Source of the DNA: Thalassococcus arenae
Lineage (GTDB): Bacteria > Pseudomonadota > Alphaproteobacteria > Rhodobacterales > Rhodobacteraceae
DNA length: 64,000 bases
Direction of reading: 5' to 3'
Assembly: GCF_019104745.1 (NCBI RefSeq)
Contig: NZ_JAHRWL010000002.1
Coordinates: 440,056-504,055 of the forward strand
Shown here: positions 12,901-19,137 of the stretch, one piece after another
How the letters are laid out: each line of letters begins with the position of its first letter
Position numbering within the stretch: the stretch's first letter is position 1
Position numbers and translations under genes: made by a program
The notes under the pieces: generated by a model
What the model was told of the DNA's origin: nothing
The model's database searches: none
What the model saw: the letters and a program-made list of their open reading frames with translations, nothing else

Positions 12901-15900
12901 GTCGACTCTGCTGGCCAACGACGACGATGTCGATGGTCATGCGATCCGCATCGTCGAGATCGGGTTGCCGGAACACCAGGGCAGCCAGCAGACCGTGGTG
13001 ATCGTCGATATCTTCGACCATCTCGACCGGGCCGAGGGCGCGAGCTATCGTGTCACCCTGGCCGATGGGTCGGACCTGCCCGACTGGATCACCTTCGACA
13101 CCCGTTCGGGCCTTGTGACCGGCACGGTGCCGCGCAACTACTCGGACACGCTGGAGCTGCAGTTCAGCCAGACGCTGCTGCCCGAGGTGCTGGCCGAGGA
13201 CGCCTCGGACGACTTCAACACCGCGCTTGCGGCCCTGCCGCCCGCGGGAACGCGCGAAATCACCATCGACGCCAAGGACTACTTCACTCACCAGGATGGC
13301 GCGACCTATGCCGCCACCCTGGGCGACGGCACGTTGATCCGCGCCTGGATGAGCTTCGACGTGGCGACGGGCGTCCTGACCGCGACGGTGCCTGATACCT
13401 TCACCGACCTGCCTGGGCTGCTGTTCGAACAGACCCTGCTGCCGGTGACGAACACCGTCACCGTCGCGCAGGAATACGACGATCAGGTCAACGGCGCCGT
13501 GGCGCTGCGCCCCGGCGCGGTGATCGTCGAGACGCCGGACAGCCTGGCCCCCGCCGAGGGTGCGGTCTTTGCCGTCACCCTGTCGGATGGCTCCGACCTG
13601 CCCGGTTGGATGAGCGTCGACGCGGCCACGGGCCAGGTCACCGCGCTGGTGCCGCTGGAGTTCCGGGATGCGCTGACCCTGGTGTGGACGCGCAGCCTTG
13701 ACGGCGTCGAGGAAACCGCCGAGGCGCCTGTCGAACTGAACGGCATGCATTCGGGCATCTTCGACTATGTTCCCGATCCCGAAATCAGCGGTCTGATCGC
13801 CATCGACTACGTCATCACGGACGACAAGCAGGGCGAAACCACGGGCCGGATCGAGATCGACCTTGCGCCGGTCAACGATCCGCCGGTGGCCCGCCAGGAC
13901 GGCTTCACCGGGTACGAGGATGGCAGCATCGTCTTCGATCTCGACGACATCCTGGCCAACGACACCGATGTCGATGGCGGTGTCCTGACGGTGTTGTCCT
14001 TCGGCACCCCGTCGAACGGCACACTGACCCAGGACGGCGATACCGTCACCTTTACGCCCGAGATCAATTTTGCTGGCGAAGCGACGGCCACCTATGTCGT
14101 CGCCGACAGCGACGGCATGACCGACGAGGGATTGATCGTATTCAAAGTCACGCCTACGAACCGGGCTCCCTTCGCCCCGTTGATTGACCTGCAGGGCACC
14201 GAGGACACGGCGCTGGATTTCAGCATCGCCGGGCTGATGGGTTTCGTCAGCGATCCCGATCCCGAGGATACGGTCAGCTTCGTGTCGATCGAAACTCGCG
14301 CCGATGGCGGCAACGCGTTCGTCCTGCCCGACGGCACGATCCAGTTCGTGCCCGACGACCAGGTCAACGGTGTCGTGCAGTTCGACTATGTGGTGACCGA
14401 TGGCCGCCTGAACAGCACGGGTACGGTCAGCATCGACTTTGCCGCGGTCAACGACGCGCCGATCACGGTTGACGATAGCGGCTTCGTGGTGAACGAGGAC
14501 CAGCCCCTGCGCATCGACTTCGCCACGCTGCTGGCCAACGACGTCGACATCGAAGGCGACGCTTTCCGCATCGTGTCGGTCTATGACGGGGACAACGGCA
14601 CCGTCGTTGCCGATGGCGAGACGGCGGTGTTCCAGGGCCGGTTCGACTATTTCGGCAACGCCAAGTTCAAATACCTGGTCGAGGACGCTTTGGGCGCGCA
14701 ATCGGTGGGCGAGGTGTTCATCACCATCCTGCCGGTCGACGACTTCCCGGTCGTCGTCGCCGATGCCGATATCCTGCTGGACGAAGACGGTTTCGCCATT
14801 ATCGACGGCAATGCCCTGATCGCCAACGACATCGACCCGGACGGGGGCGTGCTCACGCTGGTCGGGGTCGATGGACCCAATCTCGAGGATCTGGGCGCGG
14901 AGCAATACCTGTTCCGCCCCGATCCCGACGCCAATGGCGCCTACGAGATCAGCTATACCGTGGCGAACCAGTACGGGGTCACGTCCACCGGTACGGTCGG
15001 CGTGATCGTGGCGCCGGTGCCCGATGCGCCCGACGCGGCCGACGATTTCCTGCGGGGTTTCGAAGACCAGGCCTTTGCGATCCTCGCCACCGACCTGCTG
15101 GCCAACGACGGCGATGCGGACGGCGATGCGCTGAGCGTCACCGCCGTGGCATCCGGCGACGGCGCCACCGTCACGCTGCTGCCCGATAACCGGATCGAGA
15201 TCGCGCCCGAGGCCGATTTCAACGGCCCGGGCTGGTTCGACTACACGGTCACCGATGCAACGGGTCTTTCGGTGACGGCGCGTGTCGTGCTGGATATCGT
15301 CGCGGTGAACGACGCGCCGGTCACGGTGGACGACAACCGCTATGGCGGCATTGAACAACCCTTCATCGTTGCCGCCGCCGACCTGCTGGCCAATGACAGC
15401 GATATCGACGGGGATGCGCTGAGCATCGCTTCGGTCGAGGATGGCGACCACTACACCGCCACGCTGGACGCGCAGGGCAATATCGTCATCACCCGCGACC
15501 CGGCCTTTGCCGGCCAGCTGGTGGTCAACTACCGGGTGTCCGACGGTGCCGCCGAAACACCCGCCACGCTGACCGTCGATGTCGACGCGATCAACCGCGC
15601 GCCGGAAATCGGGCCCATCGCCGATCTGGAAACACCCGAAGACGAGGATATCGCCATCGCGCTGCCCGCAGATGTCGCGACCGATCCCGACGGCGATGCG
15701 CTGACGCTGACCCTGACCCGGTCGGGCGGCATCGCGCTGCCGGACTGGCTGAGCTTCGATCCGATCACGCGCAGCCTGACCGGGCGGCCGCCCGAGAATT
15801 TCCACGGCACGATCGAGCTGGAGCTGACCGCCAGCGACGGCGTGTTCGACACCACGGCGCCGCTGCGCCTGGTCGTGACGCCGGTGAACGACATCCCGGT

Positions 15901-17314
15901 CATCTCGGCGCCGCTGTCGGACCGCAACGGGATCGAGGACACCGGCTTCGACATCGTGCTGCAGCGGGCGCTGTTCTCGGATGTCGACGGCGATGCGCTG
16001 AGCTTTGCGCTGACGCTGTCCGATGGGTCGGACTTGCCCGACTGGTTGAGCTTCGACCAGGCACGCTTTGCGATCTCGGGGACCCCGCCGCAGGACTTCA
16101 ACGGCGATATCGGCCTGCGGCTGACCGCCAGCGACGGGCAGGCCACCGTTTCGGACGAATTCGTGCTGACCTTCACCCCGGTCGATGACGCGCCGGTGTT
16201 GGTCACGCCGTTCGACGATTACCTGGCCGACGATTTCGGCGAAACGCTGGCCACCGGAACACCGTTCTTCATCACCCTGCCGCTCGATCGCTTCGATGAA
16301 CCCGATGGCGATCCGCTTGCCTTTGCCCTGACCATGGAGAACGGCGACCCGTTGCCCGACTGGATGGCCTTCGACGGCACTGTCCTGAGCGGTCTGGCGC
16401 CTTCGGGCGAGGCCGGCGTGCACGCGCTGCGCATCCACGCCAGCGATGGCACGACCGAGATCTCGGACGATTTCACGCTGACACTGGATTATCGCAACAC
16501 GGCCCCGATCGCGAATGACGACGGTGTGTTCGAGACCAGCGTCTTCAACCGCCTCGTCATCGACCATGCCATTCTGCTGGCCAATGACGGCGATTTCGAC
16601 GGCAATGCGCTGACGATCATCGATGCGACGGATGGTGCCGGCGGAACCGTGGACTTCGTCGACAATACCCTGGTCTACACGCCGTTCCTGCGAACCGAAG
16701 GCGAAGACCAGTTCACCTATACCGTCTTCGATGGCGAGGACACGGCGACCGCGACCGTGACCGTGGACGTGCTCAACGATTTCACCGAGGTCGTCGAAGG
16801 CAGCGATGGCTCGGATCGCCTGCGCGGCGGAAGAGGCGACGATCTGCTGGCGGGCGGGTTGGGCAACGATGCCCTGTTCGGTGGTCGGGGGGCCGACGCG
16901 ATCCTGGGCGGCGACGGCGAGGACCGGCTTTATGGCGGTGCCGGAGACGACACGATCTACGGCGGCAACGGCGACGACTTCATCATGGGCGGTCGCGGCG
17001 ACGACGTGATCCGCGGCGATGCGGGCGACGACGTTCTGTTCGGCAATGGCGGTGTCGACAGCTTCAGCTTCGGGCGCGGCGACGGCAACGACTGGATCGC
17101 GGATTTCCGCGTCACCCAGGTTCGGCGCAACCGCACCATCGAAGGCGACCGCATCAACATCCAGATCGACGGGGTGGACAGTTTCGAAGACCTGATGAGC
17201 TTCGCCAGCCGCGAACGCGGCGGGGTGCTGTTCGACTTCGGCGAAGGCGACAGCCTGTTCCTGGCCGGTACGCAGCTGGCGGCGCTGGATGAGGACCAGT
17301 TCTCGTTCTACTGA
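2..17314 (+). CDS. Giant RTX / cadherin-like repeat adhesin, N-terminus outside window
   Basis: Large secreted calcium-binding adhesin, at least 5,770 residues and open at the window start, so the true start is upstream. Domains in window residues: three near-identical 109-residue repeats (1-327); RTX nonapeptides of the GGxGxDxxx type (about 380-620); degenerate repeats with Pro/Gly-rich linkers (about 715-960); five 105-residue repeats (about 1072-1597) resembling the haemolysin-type calcium-binding-related domain; scattered RTX motifs; seven cadherin-like/tandem-95 domains with ANDxDxDGD-type motifs (about 2035-2700); a long RTX block (about 2720-3150); more cadherin-like domains, two of them interrupted by cassettes carrying LPDWLxFD motifs (about 3640-4630); further cadherin-like and Ig/CADG-type domains; a last RTX block (about 5598-5690). 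The end DEDQFSFY is typical of an uncleaved type I secretion signal. The transporter and adaptor genes follow directly. Role inferred: cell-surface or biofilm adhesion. The binding target is unknown. Confidence 0.9.
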   Translation: MQSDGTDAVIRIDNGEVVRIKGNFDENAYRSIETITFSDGVVYDIEGLAARAVADEKASGTVTGTFWFEAYTHSRGDGSYTIEDYDHDYRSSYRQDRLDFLDVASTEVTVQSDGTDAVIRIDNGEVVRIKGNFDENAYRSIETITFSDGVVYDIEGFAARAVADEKASGTVTGTFWFEAYTHSRGDGSYTIEDYDHDYRANVRADSLTFTDVASTEVTVESDGTDAVIRIDNGEVIRIKGQFDSNAYRSIETITFSDGVVYDIEGFAARAVADEKASGTVTGTFWFEAYTHSLGDGSYTIEDYDNDYRASYRADSLTFTDTLRSEMVISRSGNDLIFELPNAETVRIKRGLETNFAIETIVFGDGESVSFSDLAATVPHAGTDGDDSIVTGSGNDLIEGRGGNDTLDGGSGNDTILAGDGDDLVRGASGAGDQYDGGAGEDTLDFRYAGDDHHIDLAAEGVTFPNSDVHPIVDFEHVLAGSGNNTITGTDGDNYLHAGGGADLVNGAGGNDTVDGGDGEDTINGGAGDDLLVGGFGLDVFDGGDGYDTLDFTYTSDNVVIDLASATATFSGGGVETIANIEAVIGGSGRDTVIGDANDNVLDGGAGTDTLQGNAGSDTYVLRDATETTTIIDRGLAQDIDRVELRDVIPGQAMLFQSGSDLEIRLVQGGTVWVRNHFSGDPLDRIEELAFADGTILDGVQIDALVAQGYATDTGFVYGTAGGDAFEHSTGDGFYTIRDDSGGGGEVPFPEGPEGPEGGIPDYTTDVLELPFYETFDVIFEQDGTDLLLHYVPGEWIETTIVKDYFRPDDQVGVAEIILSEIESPVVFDAAAVAARVAADAGFPPLEPPLPPDGETPVTPTQVYFLTLDQVLPSFDLGPGPVEDYGFLQFGQNLDVLTPGGFIVLLNLVKPDGSLSVAEVTIGQTAYDAAAFVALAGIVTGTEGPGALDDSLTFTDVTPDQAQFGIVNGTDLRITLENGEEIVVDEQFRASSDMALEEIRFSDGTVLDQTAIRDKALDGMKADGTVTLGSEFPEIVHRLGDGSYAISRYAVPGDTDRLIFADVDAQDVQLAHVGSDLVATLPNGETVTLLRHFDENGYYRIEEIAFADGTVLSGKALRDRVVSDMKATGAVIGDHFEETFVHRVGDGSYSILAYDNNGRIDQLSFADATPDEVSLSHVGNDLVATLSSGETVTILRHFDENGDYRIDEVAFSDGTILTGQALRDKVVEDMKSSGLVIGDHNSELFRNTEGDGTYAILAYDNNSRVDRLEFTDIGPDGVTFDHVGNDLVITRASGETLTIQRHFEESGDYRMDEIAFLDGTVLTGQALRDRVVSDMRASGLVIGDHYSELFRHSAGDGSFAILAYDNNNRVDRLEFTDIGPDGVTFDHVGNDLVITRASGETVTIQRHFDENGDYRMDEIAFLDGTVLTGQALRDRVVADMKAGGAVIGDHYSEMFVHRTGDGSYTITAYDNNDRSDRLSFVDLNPDQVLLAHVGNDLVASLPGEETVTVLRHFEDSNDYRMDELAFADGTVLSGKALRDKVVADMKATGSVVGSVFAEDFFHTTGDGSYAISDYDRSNNDLDRLTLTDVTPDQVLLDAEGLNLLLRIDTGEVITLVNYLSSDAAWTLNQIVFADATVWTKAETTARLAVDLVTDITGTDGADRLTGTGDQERLIGGLGDDILAGEGGNDVYVFHRGDGRDRIAEAVGGNDRIEISGYALADLDITRDGRDGIDLLIRFAGTSDEIRVIGGVGTGAARVETIRLLDSAEDISVQSVLDQMITGAATDHDDLLIGTAAANTLEGGAGSDVIDGRGGNDRYVYRDGDGDDRIADTGNDTGDVLELPDLVPADVRGIARAGEAGTDLVLYFAQERDRVILVDALADGRAGVDAIEFADGTVWDRAEMRAQVIAYATTDRADQARGFAGDDSFAASAGNDLLTGLAGADTYVMTRGAGHDQISEANHDAAIDRVFFVDAVSSETSAVRLFKGSDTVVISFATSGDTLTVENALSSDNGGIEEYHFSDGVVWTKTELLAATENTAPEARDDGYYSSVSGEDVVILASELLANDFDPDGNPISLIAVDGGPDGYAEIDATGNVVFRSVAGFTGPTQFTYTISDGQNGISTASVDIRVRPVAEARDDSGFSVAEDGTLQISAERLLSNDLDGDRMIVGQVFGAQNGTVSLNSAGEITFNPDADFNGTARFSYAANTPEGGRAEAVVTIEVTPVNDAPVARTDSGFTTLENQAFLIAQSALLANDSDIDGDTLRITGVTGNANVSVALTDDGYVQVTPTDYVFGNASFGYTIEDGQGGTATAQVNLYIEPVNNDPDPQADSLSVEEDNIILVAAADLLANDLEYDGDTLTITGVSAPTGGSVRLLENATVEFRTAANFFGTGGFTYTVDDGQGGSASARVTVDVTPVNDAPDARADHWNRLPYLYALEDNAVEINIADLLSNDSDIEGSALEFVSFSEDINGVVTQIDADTLRFVPDQDFWGNASFFYLIRDEQGLTDAARVSLYFENVGDAPPVAGNDVIEVYEDVETVIPVATLLANDTDIDLDPLRILSARPLPFINGDLRFNADGDLVFTPDLNSVSSTGFTYVVTDDADGTDVGSVNIVMIPVNDDPEIVDDVLAPAGFNTPWVVRIDDLLANDFDIDNNDVIAFRAVENLSIGAAEIYGDEFIVVRNADGFSGAVTLEYSIADLAGAFDTGFAAGAVSDTYSQVQTGSEIRDLLIGNALDETFHGLGGNDDIFALDGQNTVFAGAGDDLVETGNGNDLVDGGSGDDTIRTGAGDDTILGGDGGDEIDGGAGYDLVDFAGSNIGVRAGLDTRIGQGGFAAGDVYLNVEALSGSDFGDILSGNGGDNLLTGRGGADSLSGNAGIDTLLGGTGNDSLTGGAGADVLDGGEGSDTADYFLSEAGEGIAVSLAAGTATGGDAEGDTLISIENLVGTQYDDALTGDGGDNLLRGGRGDDTLLGLAGNDTLIGGRGADSFVGGDGIDVADYTLSAEGVSINMADGSAGGGDAAGDSFDGIEIVQASYHDDTVVGDAGDNIIRGGRGADDIDGGAGFDIADYSQADEAVVVDLAQGLGLAGEALGDQLTGIEALLGSDYDDRFIGSAGADQFDGGFGDDTQEGGAGSDTYLFGFDSGSDTVVEQGGAADIDRVAVKDGAAPKDVSVIREGDDLLIELEQDDGLLIDTLRVTDHFLGRETGIEEIAYADGTVWDRATIDTLSRAGRFNAQDDLIRLKNEDEVVVIALSDLTANDADSGTEDLVLVSVRGTANGTAWIAEDGSINFLGDQDFNGDAFFEYTVRDPYGRESTAEVEVNLRPVNDNPVGGNDGVYYGEEDSKLLISIADLLANDSDIDGDALTIIDLGPLLDEDGNPLYSGLRYDLTNGRGRILGSEIEFEPVPDHFGFAGFIYTLSDGNGGTATAEVELFFNAVNDAPRSAGDRYTMRQTLVREITVGDLLDDDFDIEGDSFVFGGAHSAFNGDMSYDADTGTITFTASGSLGDAGFSYDTVDAKGARSTHAVEITVVPLNDPPRAADDQFEIVEDAVLVIDPALLLANDTDPNGDTLTVSGLERFPTHGKVAFDEAGQIVFTPSPDYNGLAGFAYEISDGEGGFDQGYVTISILPQNDGPILFDDIVFGLEDTALSVIPGEAFGNDIDLDGDVLFFSGARVLGQVDWERDAAPVDLGAELAKAGIVATATLADGTDLPADLHFDAARVAFWFDDSALTAQADVVLTLTRPADGERPEQVWTESLSLARVAQGIAADGGPGAGRFVFGRDDMLRAAGEGGFVASLKNGEALPDWVSFDPETLELSIDPDTAPADPQSLVVRISYVEADLPTADFDSSYASRAVYALDVSVNSGMDQAALDAIAAQLDGARLFDGLGLVRMTAQQVDDWVGINGGAGLRDVPVGLSGFAATLARFVTDTQPKVARDVTLSGTDEDLGLTAVARLADGSDLPGWLFFDADAGLIHGVLPDGQTEDVVVVVHYFDTGALATGTETQAHSVSLTLTPADADRLQDGIAIASGLAVFDAGLIELRDLDGYVLVTEADFTPRAQLQGMRPLPEWLEFDAATASLQLSGIAPAADAEPVRVQVVFESNSDSDVRLRSTDDDFALEFVIDPVLGVDPAVNALLQTSSHFAAKGQFGLNLSGVTDIVARKENLADLPDWLDFDAATMRFAGQAPEGFVGSLPVRLDMQGPVAFSLLMDVVIDETYALTDLSGVSVTALSERLLLGAPTDYFGTFAIEYDAEDVKGAGSAEPATVFVNVAAAPERPDAGVDRFAGVEGEVTSFVLSTLLANDDDVDGHAIRIVEIGLPEHQGSQQTVVIVDIFDHLDRAEGASYRVTLADGSDLPDWITFDTRSGLVTGTVPRNYSDTLELQFSQTLLPEVLAEDASDDFNTALAALPPAGTREITIDAKDYFTHQDGATYAATLGDGTLIRAWMSFDVATGVLTATVPDTFTDLPGLLFEQTLLPVTNTVTVAQEYDDQVNGAVALRPGAVIVETPDSLAPAEGAVFAVTLSDGSDLPGWMSVDAATGQVTALVPLEFRDALTLVWTRSLDGVEETAEAPVELNGMHSGIFDYVPDPEISGLIAIDYVITDDKQGETTGRIEIDLAPVNDPPVARQDGFTGYEDGSIVFDLDDILANDTDVDGGVLTVLSFGTPSNGTLTQDGDTVTFTPEINFAGEATATYVVADSDGMTDEGLIVFKVTPTNRAPFAPLIDLQGTEDTALDFSIAGLMGFVSDPDPEDTVSFVSIETRADGGNAFVLPDGTIQFVPDDQVNGVVQFDYVVTDGRLNSTGTVSIDFAAVNDAPITVDDSGFVVNEDQPLRIDFATLLANDVDIEGDAFRIVSVYDGDNGTVVADGETAVFQGRFDYFGNAKFKYLVEDALGAQSVGEVFITILPVDDFPVVVADADILLDEDGFAIIDGNALIANDIDPDGGVLTLVGVDGPNLEDLGAEQYLFRPDPDANGAYEISYTVANQYGVTSTGTVGVIVAPVPDAPDAADDFLRGFEDQAFAILATDLLANDGDADGDALSVTAVASGDGATVTLLPDNRIEIAPEADFNGPGWFDYTVTDATGLSVTARVVLDIVAVNDAPVTVDDNRYGGIEQPFIVAAADLLANDSDIDGDALSIASVEDGDHYTATLDAQGNIVITRDPAFAGQLVVNYRVSDGAAETPATLTVDVDAINRAPEIGPIADLETPEDEDIAIALPADVATDPDGDALTLTLTRSGGIALPDWLSFDPITRSLTGRPPENFHGTIELELTASDGVFDTTAPLRLVVTPVNDIPVISAPLSDRNGIEDTGFDIVLQRALFSDVDGDALSFALTLSDGSDLPDWLSFDQARFAISGTPPQDFNGDIGLRLTASDGQATVSDEFVLTFTPVDDAPVLVTPFDDYLADDFGETLATGTPFFITLPLDRFDEPDGDPLAFALTMENGDPLPDWMAFDGTVLSGLAPSGEAGVHALRIHASDGTTEISDDFTLTLDYRNTAPIANDDGVFETSVFNRLVIDHAILLANDGDFDGNALTIIDATDGAGGTVDFVDNTLVYTPFLRTEGEDQFTYTVFDGEDTATATVTVDVLNDFTEVVEGSDGSDRLRGGRGDDLLAGGLGNDALFGGRGADAILGGDGEDRLYGGAGDDTIYGGNGDDFIMGGRGDDVIRGDAGDDVLFGNGGVDSFSFGRGDGNDWIADFRVTQVRRNRTIEGDRINIQIDGVDSFEDLMSFASRERGGVLFDFGEGDSLFLAGTQLAALDEDQFSFY
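3215..4789 (+). repeat. Five tandem 315-bp coding repeats in the adhesin
   Basis: The anchor codons for VGSDL or VGNDL fall at 3215, 3530, 3845, 4160 and 4475, an exact 315-bp (105-codon) period. Each unit carries a VGNDLV strand, a GETVTxxRHF segment, FxDGTxLxGxALRD, and a GDGSYxIxAYDNN turn. The third and fourth units are also nearly identical in DNA across about 100 bp around 3790-3890 and 4105-4205, which points to recent duplication or gene conversion. A degenerate unit precedes the array (about 2880-3200). Confidence 0.9.
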
Positions 17315-17340
17315 TGCGGGTCTGCGGCAATTGAAATCGG

Positions 17341-17377
17341 CTGCGGCTTCCGGCAAGACACCGGGCAGCCGCAGTTT
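17341..17377 (+). terminator. Strong hairpin between adhesin and type I transporter genes
   Basis: CTGCGGCT (17341-17348) pairs with AGCCGCAG (17367-17374), and an inner CCGG/CCGG stem closes a CAAGACA loop, with one small internal bulge. Only TTT follows, so termination is probably partial. It lies 27 bases after the adhesin stop and about 20 bases before the transporter start, where it could lower transporter expression relative to the adhesin. Confidence 0.55.
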
Positions 17378-17394
17378 CAGGGAATGGCAAGGGC

Positions 17395-19137
17395 GTGACA
17401 CCCGAGAAATCCATATACGATGCCGCGATCGCCGCGATGAAACGGCGATTCATCCTGGTCGCGGCCTTCAGCGCCGTGGTGAACATCCTGATGCTGACCG
17501 GGCCGATGTTCATGTTGCAGGTCTATGATCGCGTGCTTTCGAGCGGGTCGGTGGCCACGCTGCAAGGCCTGTTCGTGATCGTGGTGGTGGCCTTCGCGTT
17601 TCTCGGCTTTTACGACTTCTTGCGCACCCGGTTGCTGTCGCGGGCGGGCTACCGGCTGGATCAGGATGTCAGTGCCGAAGCCTTCGCGATCTGGATGCGG
17701 GCCGGGGCAGGGCGGGTACGCCCGGAGGGCCGGCCGCTGAACGATCTGTCGGCGGTGCGCGGGTTCGTCGGCAGCCCGGCGATCCTGGGGTTTTTCGATC
17801 TGCCCTGGGTGCCCGTCTATCTGGGCATCGTCTGGCTTGTTCATCCGTGGCTGGGGATGCTGACCCTGGCCGGGGCGCTTCTGGTGCTGGGGCTGGCGCT
17901 TGCCAATCAGGCGCTGACCCGGCCTTCGACGGCGCAAGCCATGGTCATGGATGCCGCCGAAAGCGGGTTTGTCGAACAGGCCCATGTTAATGGCGACACG
18001 ATCCTTTCTCTGGGAATGGGGGATGCCATCCTCGACCGCTGGCGCGACATGCACCGGCGTGGCCTGGCCACCGGTCAGGTCGGCGGCGACCGGGGCGAGG
18101 CATTCACGACCTCGTCCAAGGCATTCCGCCTGCTGCTGCAATCGGCGCTGCTGGGTCTGGGCGGCTACCTGGCGCTGCAGCAAGAGATATCGGCGGGCAT
18201 GATCGTCGCGGCGTCGATCATCGCGGGCCGGGCGTTGGCGCCGATCGATCAGGTGATCGGCCAATGGCGCGGCGTGATCCGCGCGCGCGAAGCGCACCGG
18301 CGCTTGCGCGCGACGTTCCGCGCGCAGGCCGCAAGGCCGGCCAGCGCGATGGACCTGCCGGAACCCAAGGGTCATGTGATCCTGAACGGCGTCACGAAAT
18401 TTCCGCCGTCTCCGGAGCCGGATATCGATGCCAAGCCGATCCTGTCGGCACTCAGCCTGCGACTGCAACCGGGCCGGGCGCTCGGCGTCATCGGCCCGAG
18501 TGCGGGGGGCAAGTCGACCCTGGCGCGGCTGCTGGTCGGGGCCTGGCAGCCGGATCAGGGCGAAGTGCGGCTGGACGGCGCGACGCTGACGCAGTGGGAT
18601 CCGGCGCAGCTTGGGCGGCATATCGGCTATCTGCCGCAAAAGCTCGAATTGCTGGCCGGAACGGTGCGTGACAACATCGCCCGGTTCGATCCGAAGGCGA
18701 CCGACGAAGAGGTCATCGCCGCTGCACGTCTGGCCAATGTGCACGAGTTGATCCTGTCCCTGCCGGACGGCTATGGCACGCAGATCGGTTACGTGACGCA
18801 ACCCCTGTCGGGCGGGCAGATCCAGCGGATCGGTCTTGCCCGGGCGGTGTTCGGACAGCCCAAGCTGGTGGTGCTGGACGAGCCGAATTCCAATCTCGAC
18901 ATCGACGGCGATACCGCGTTGACCGAGGCCATCGAAACGCTGAAACGCAACGGCAGCACCGTGGTCGTCATGGCGCACCGGCCAAGCGCGATCGCGGCCG
19001 TCGATGATATCCTGGTTCTGAAGAACGGCCAGAAGGTCGATTACGGCCCCAAGGCCGAAGTGCTGGGCCGCATGAATGCGCAACAGGCGGCGCGGGCGGC
19101 GCAGGCGCAGGTTCGCACGGAGGCGGCACATGGATAG
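17395..19137 (+). CDS. Type I secretion system permease/ATPase (PrtD/HasD type)
   Basis: Inner-membrane ABC exporter that would energise export of the upstream RTX adhesin from cytoplasm to outside in one step. It has 580 residues with a GTG start. About six hydrophobic segments fill the N-terminal half, for example VVNILMLTGPMFML near residue 30 and LLLQSALLGLGGYLAL near 245. The ATPase domain has Walker A GPSAGGKST (about 367-375), the signature LSGGQ (about 472-476), Walker B LVVLDE (about 490-495) and the switch histidine in VVMAHRPSAI. There is no N-terminal C39 peptidase domain, which fits a substrate with an uncleaved C-terminal signal rather than a double-glycine leader. Its 3' end overlaps the adaptor gene by 8 bp. 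The GTG start has only a weak ribosome-binding site. Confidence 0.93.
   Translation: MTPEKSIYDAAIAAMKRRFILVAAFSAVVNILMLTGPMFMLQVYDRVLSSGSVATLQGLFVIVVVAFAFLGFYDFLRTRLLSRAGYRLDQDVSAEAFAIWMRAGAGRVRPEGRPLNDLSAVRGFVGSPAILGFFDLPWVPVYLGIVWLVHPWLGMLTLAGALLVLGLALANQALTRPSTAQAMVMDAAESGFVEQAHVNGDTILSLGMGDAILDRWRDMHRRGLATGQVGGDRGEAFTTSSKAFRLLLQSALLGLGGYLALQQEISAGMIVAASIIAGRALAPIDQVIGQWRGVIRAREAHRRLRATFRAQAARPASAMDLPEPKGHVILNGVTKFPPSPEPDIDAKPILSALSLRLQPGRALGVIGPSAGGKSTLARLLVGAWQPDQGEVRLDGATLTQWDPAQLGRHIGYLPQKLELLAGTVRDNIARFDPKATDEEVIAAARLANVHELILSLPDGYGTQIGYVTQPLSGGQIQRIGLARAVFGQPKLVVLDEPNSNLDIDGDTALTEAIETLKRNGSTVVVMAHRPSAIAAVDDILVLKNGQKVDYGPKAEVLGRMNAQQAARAAQAQVRTEAAHG

Noticed and set aside
2-17314. CRISPR array or minisatellite as an explanation of the short periodic repeats
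   Set aside because: The repeats are in-frame, 105-109 codons or 9 residues long, and encode recognisable RTX and adhesin domains; there are no spacers.
5015-17401. A 4,128-codon open frame on the minus strand opposite the RTX adhesin
   Set aside because: It is in exact codon register with the adhesin (both at position 2 modulo 3). In that register an antisense stop needs a sense TTA, CTA or TCA codon, which this GC-rich gene almost never uses. The product is low-complexity and has no recognisable domain.
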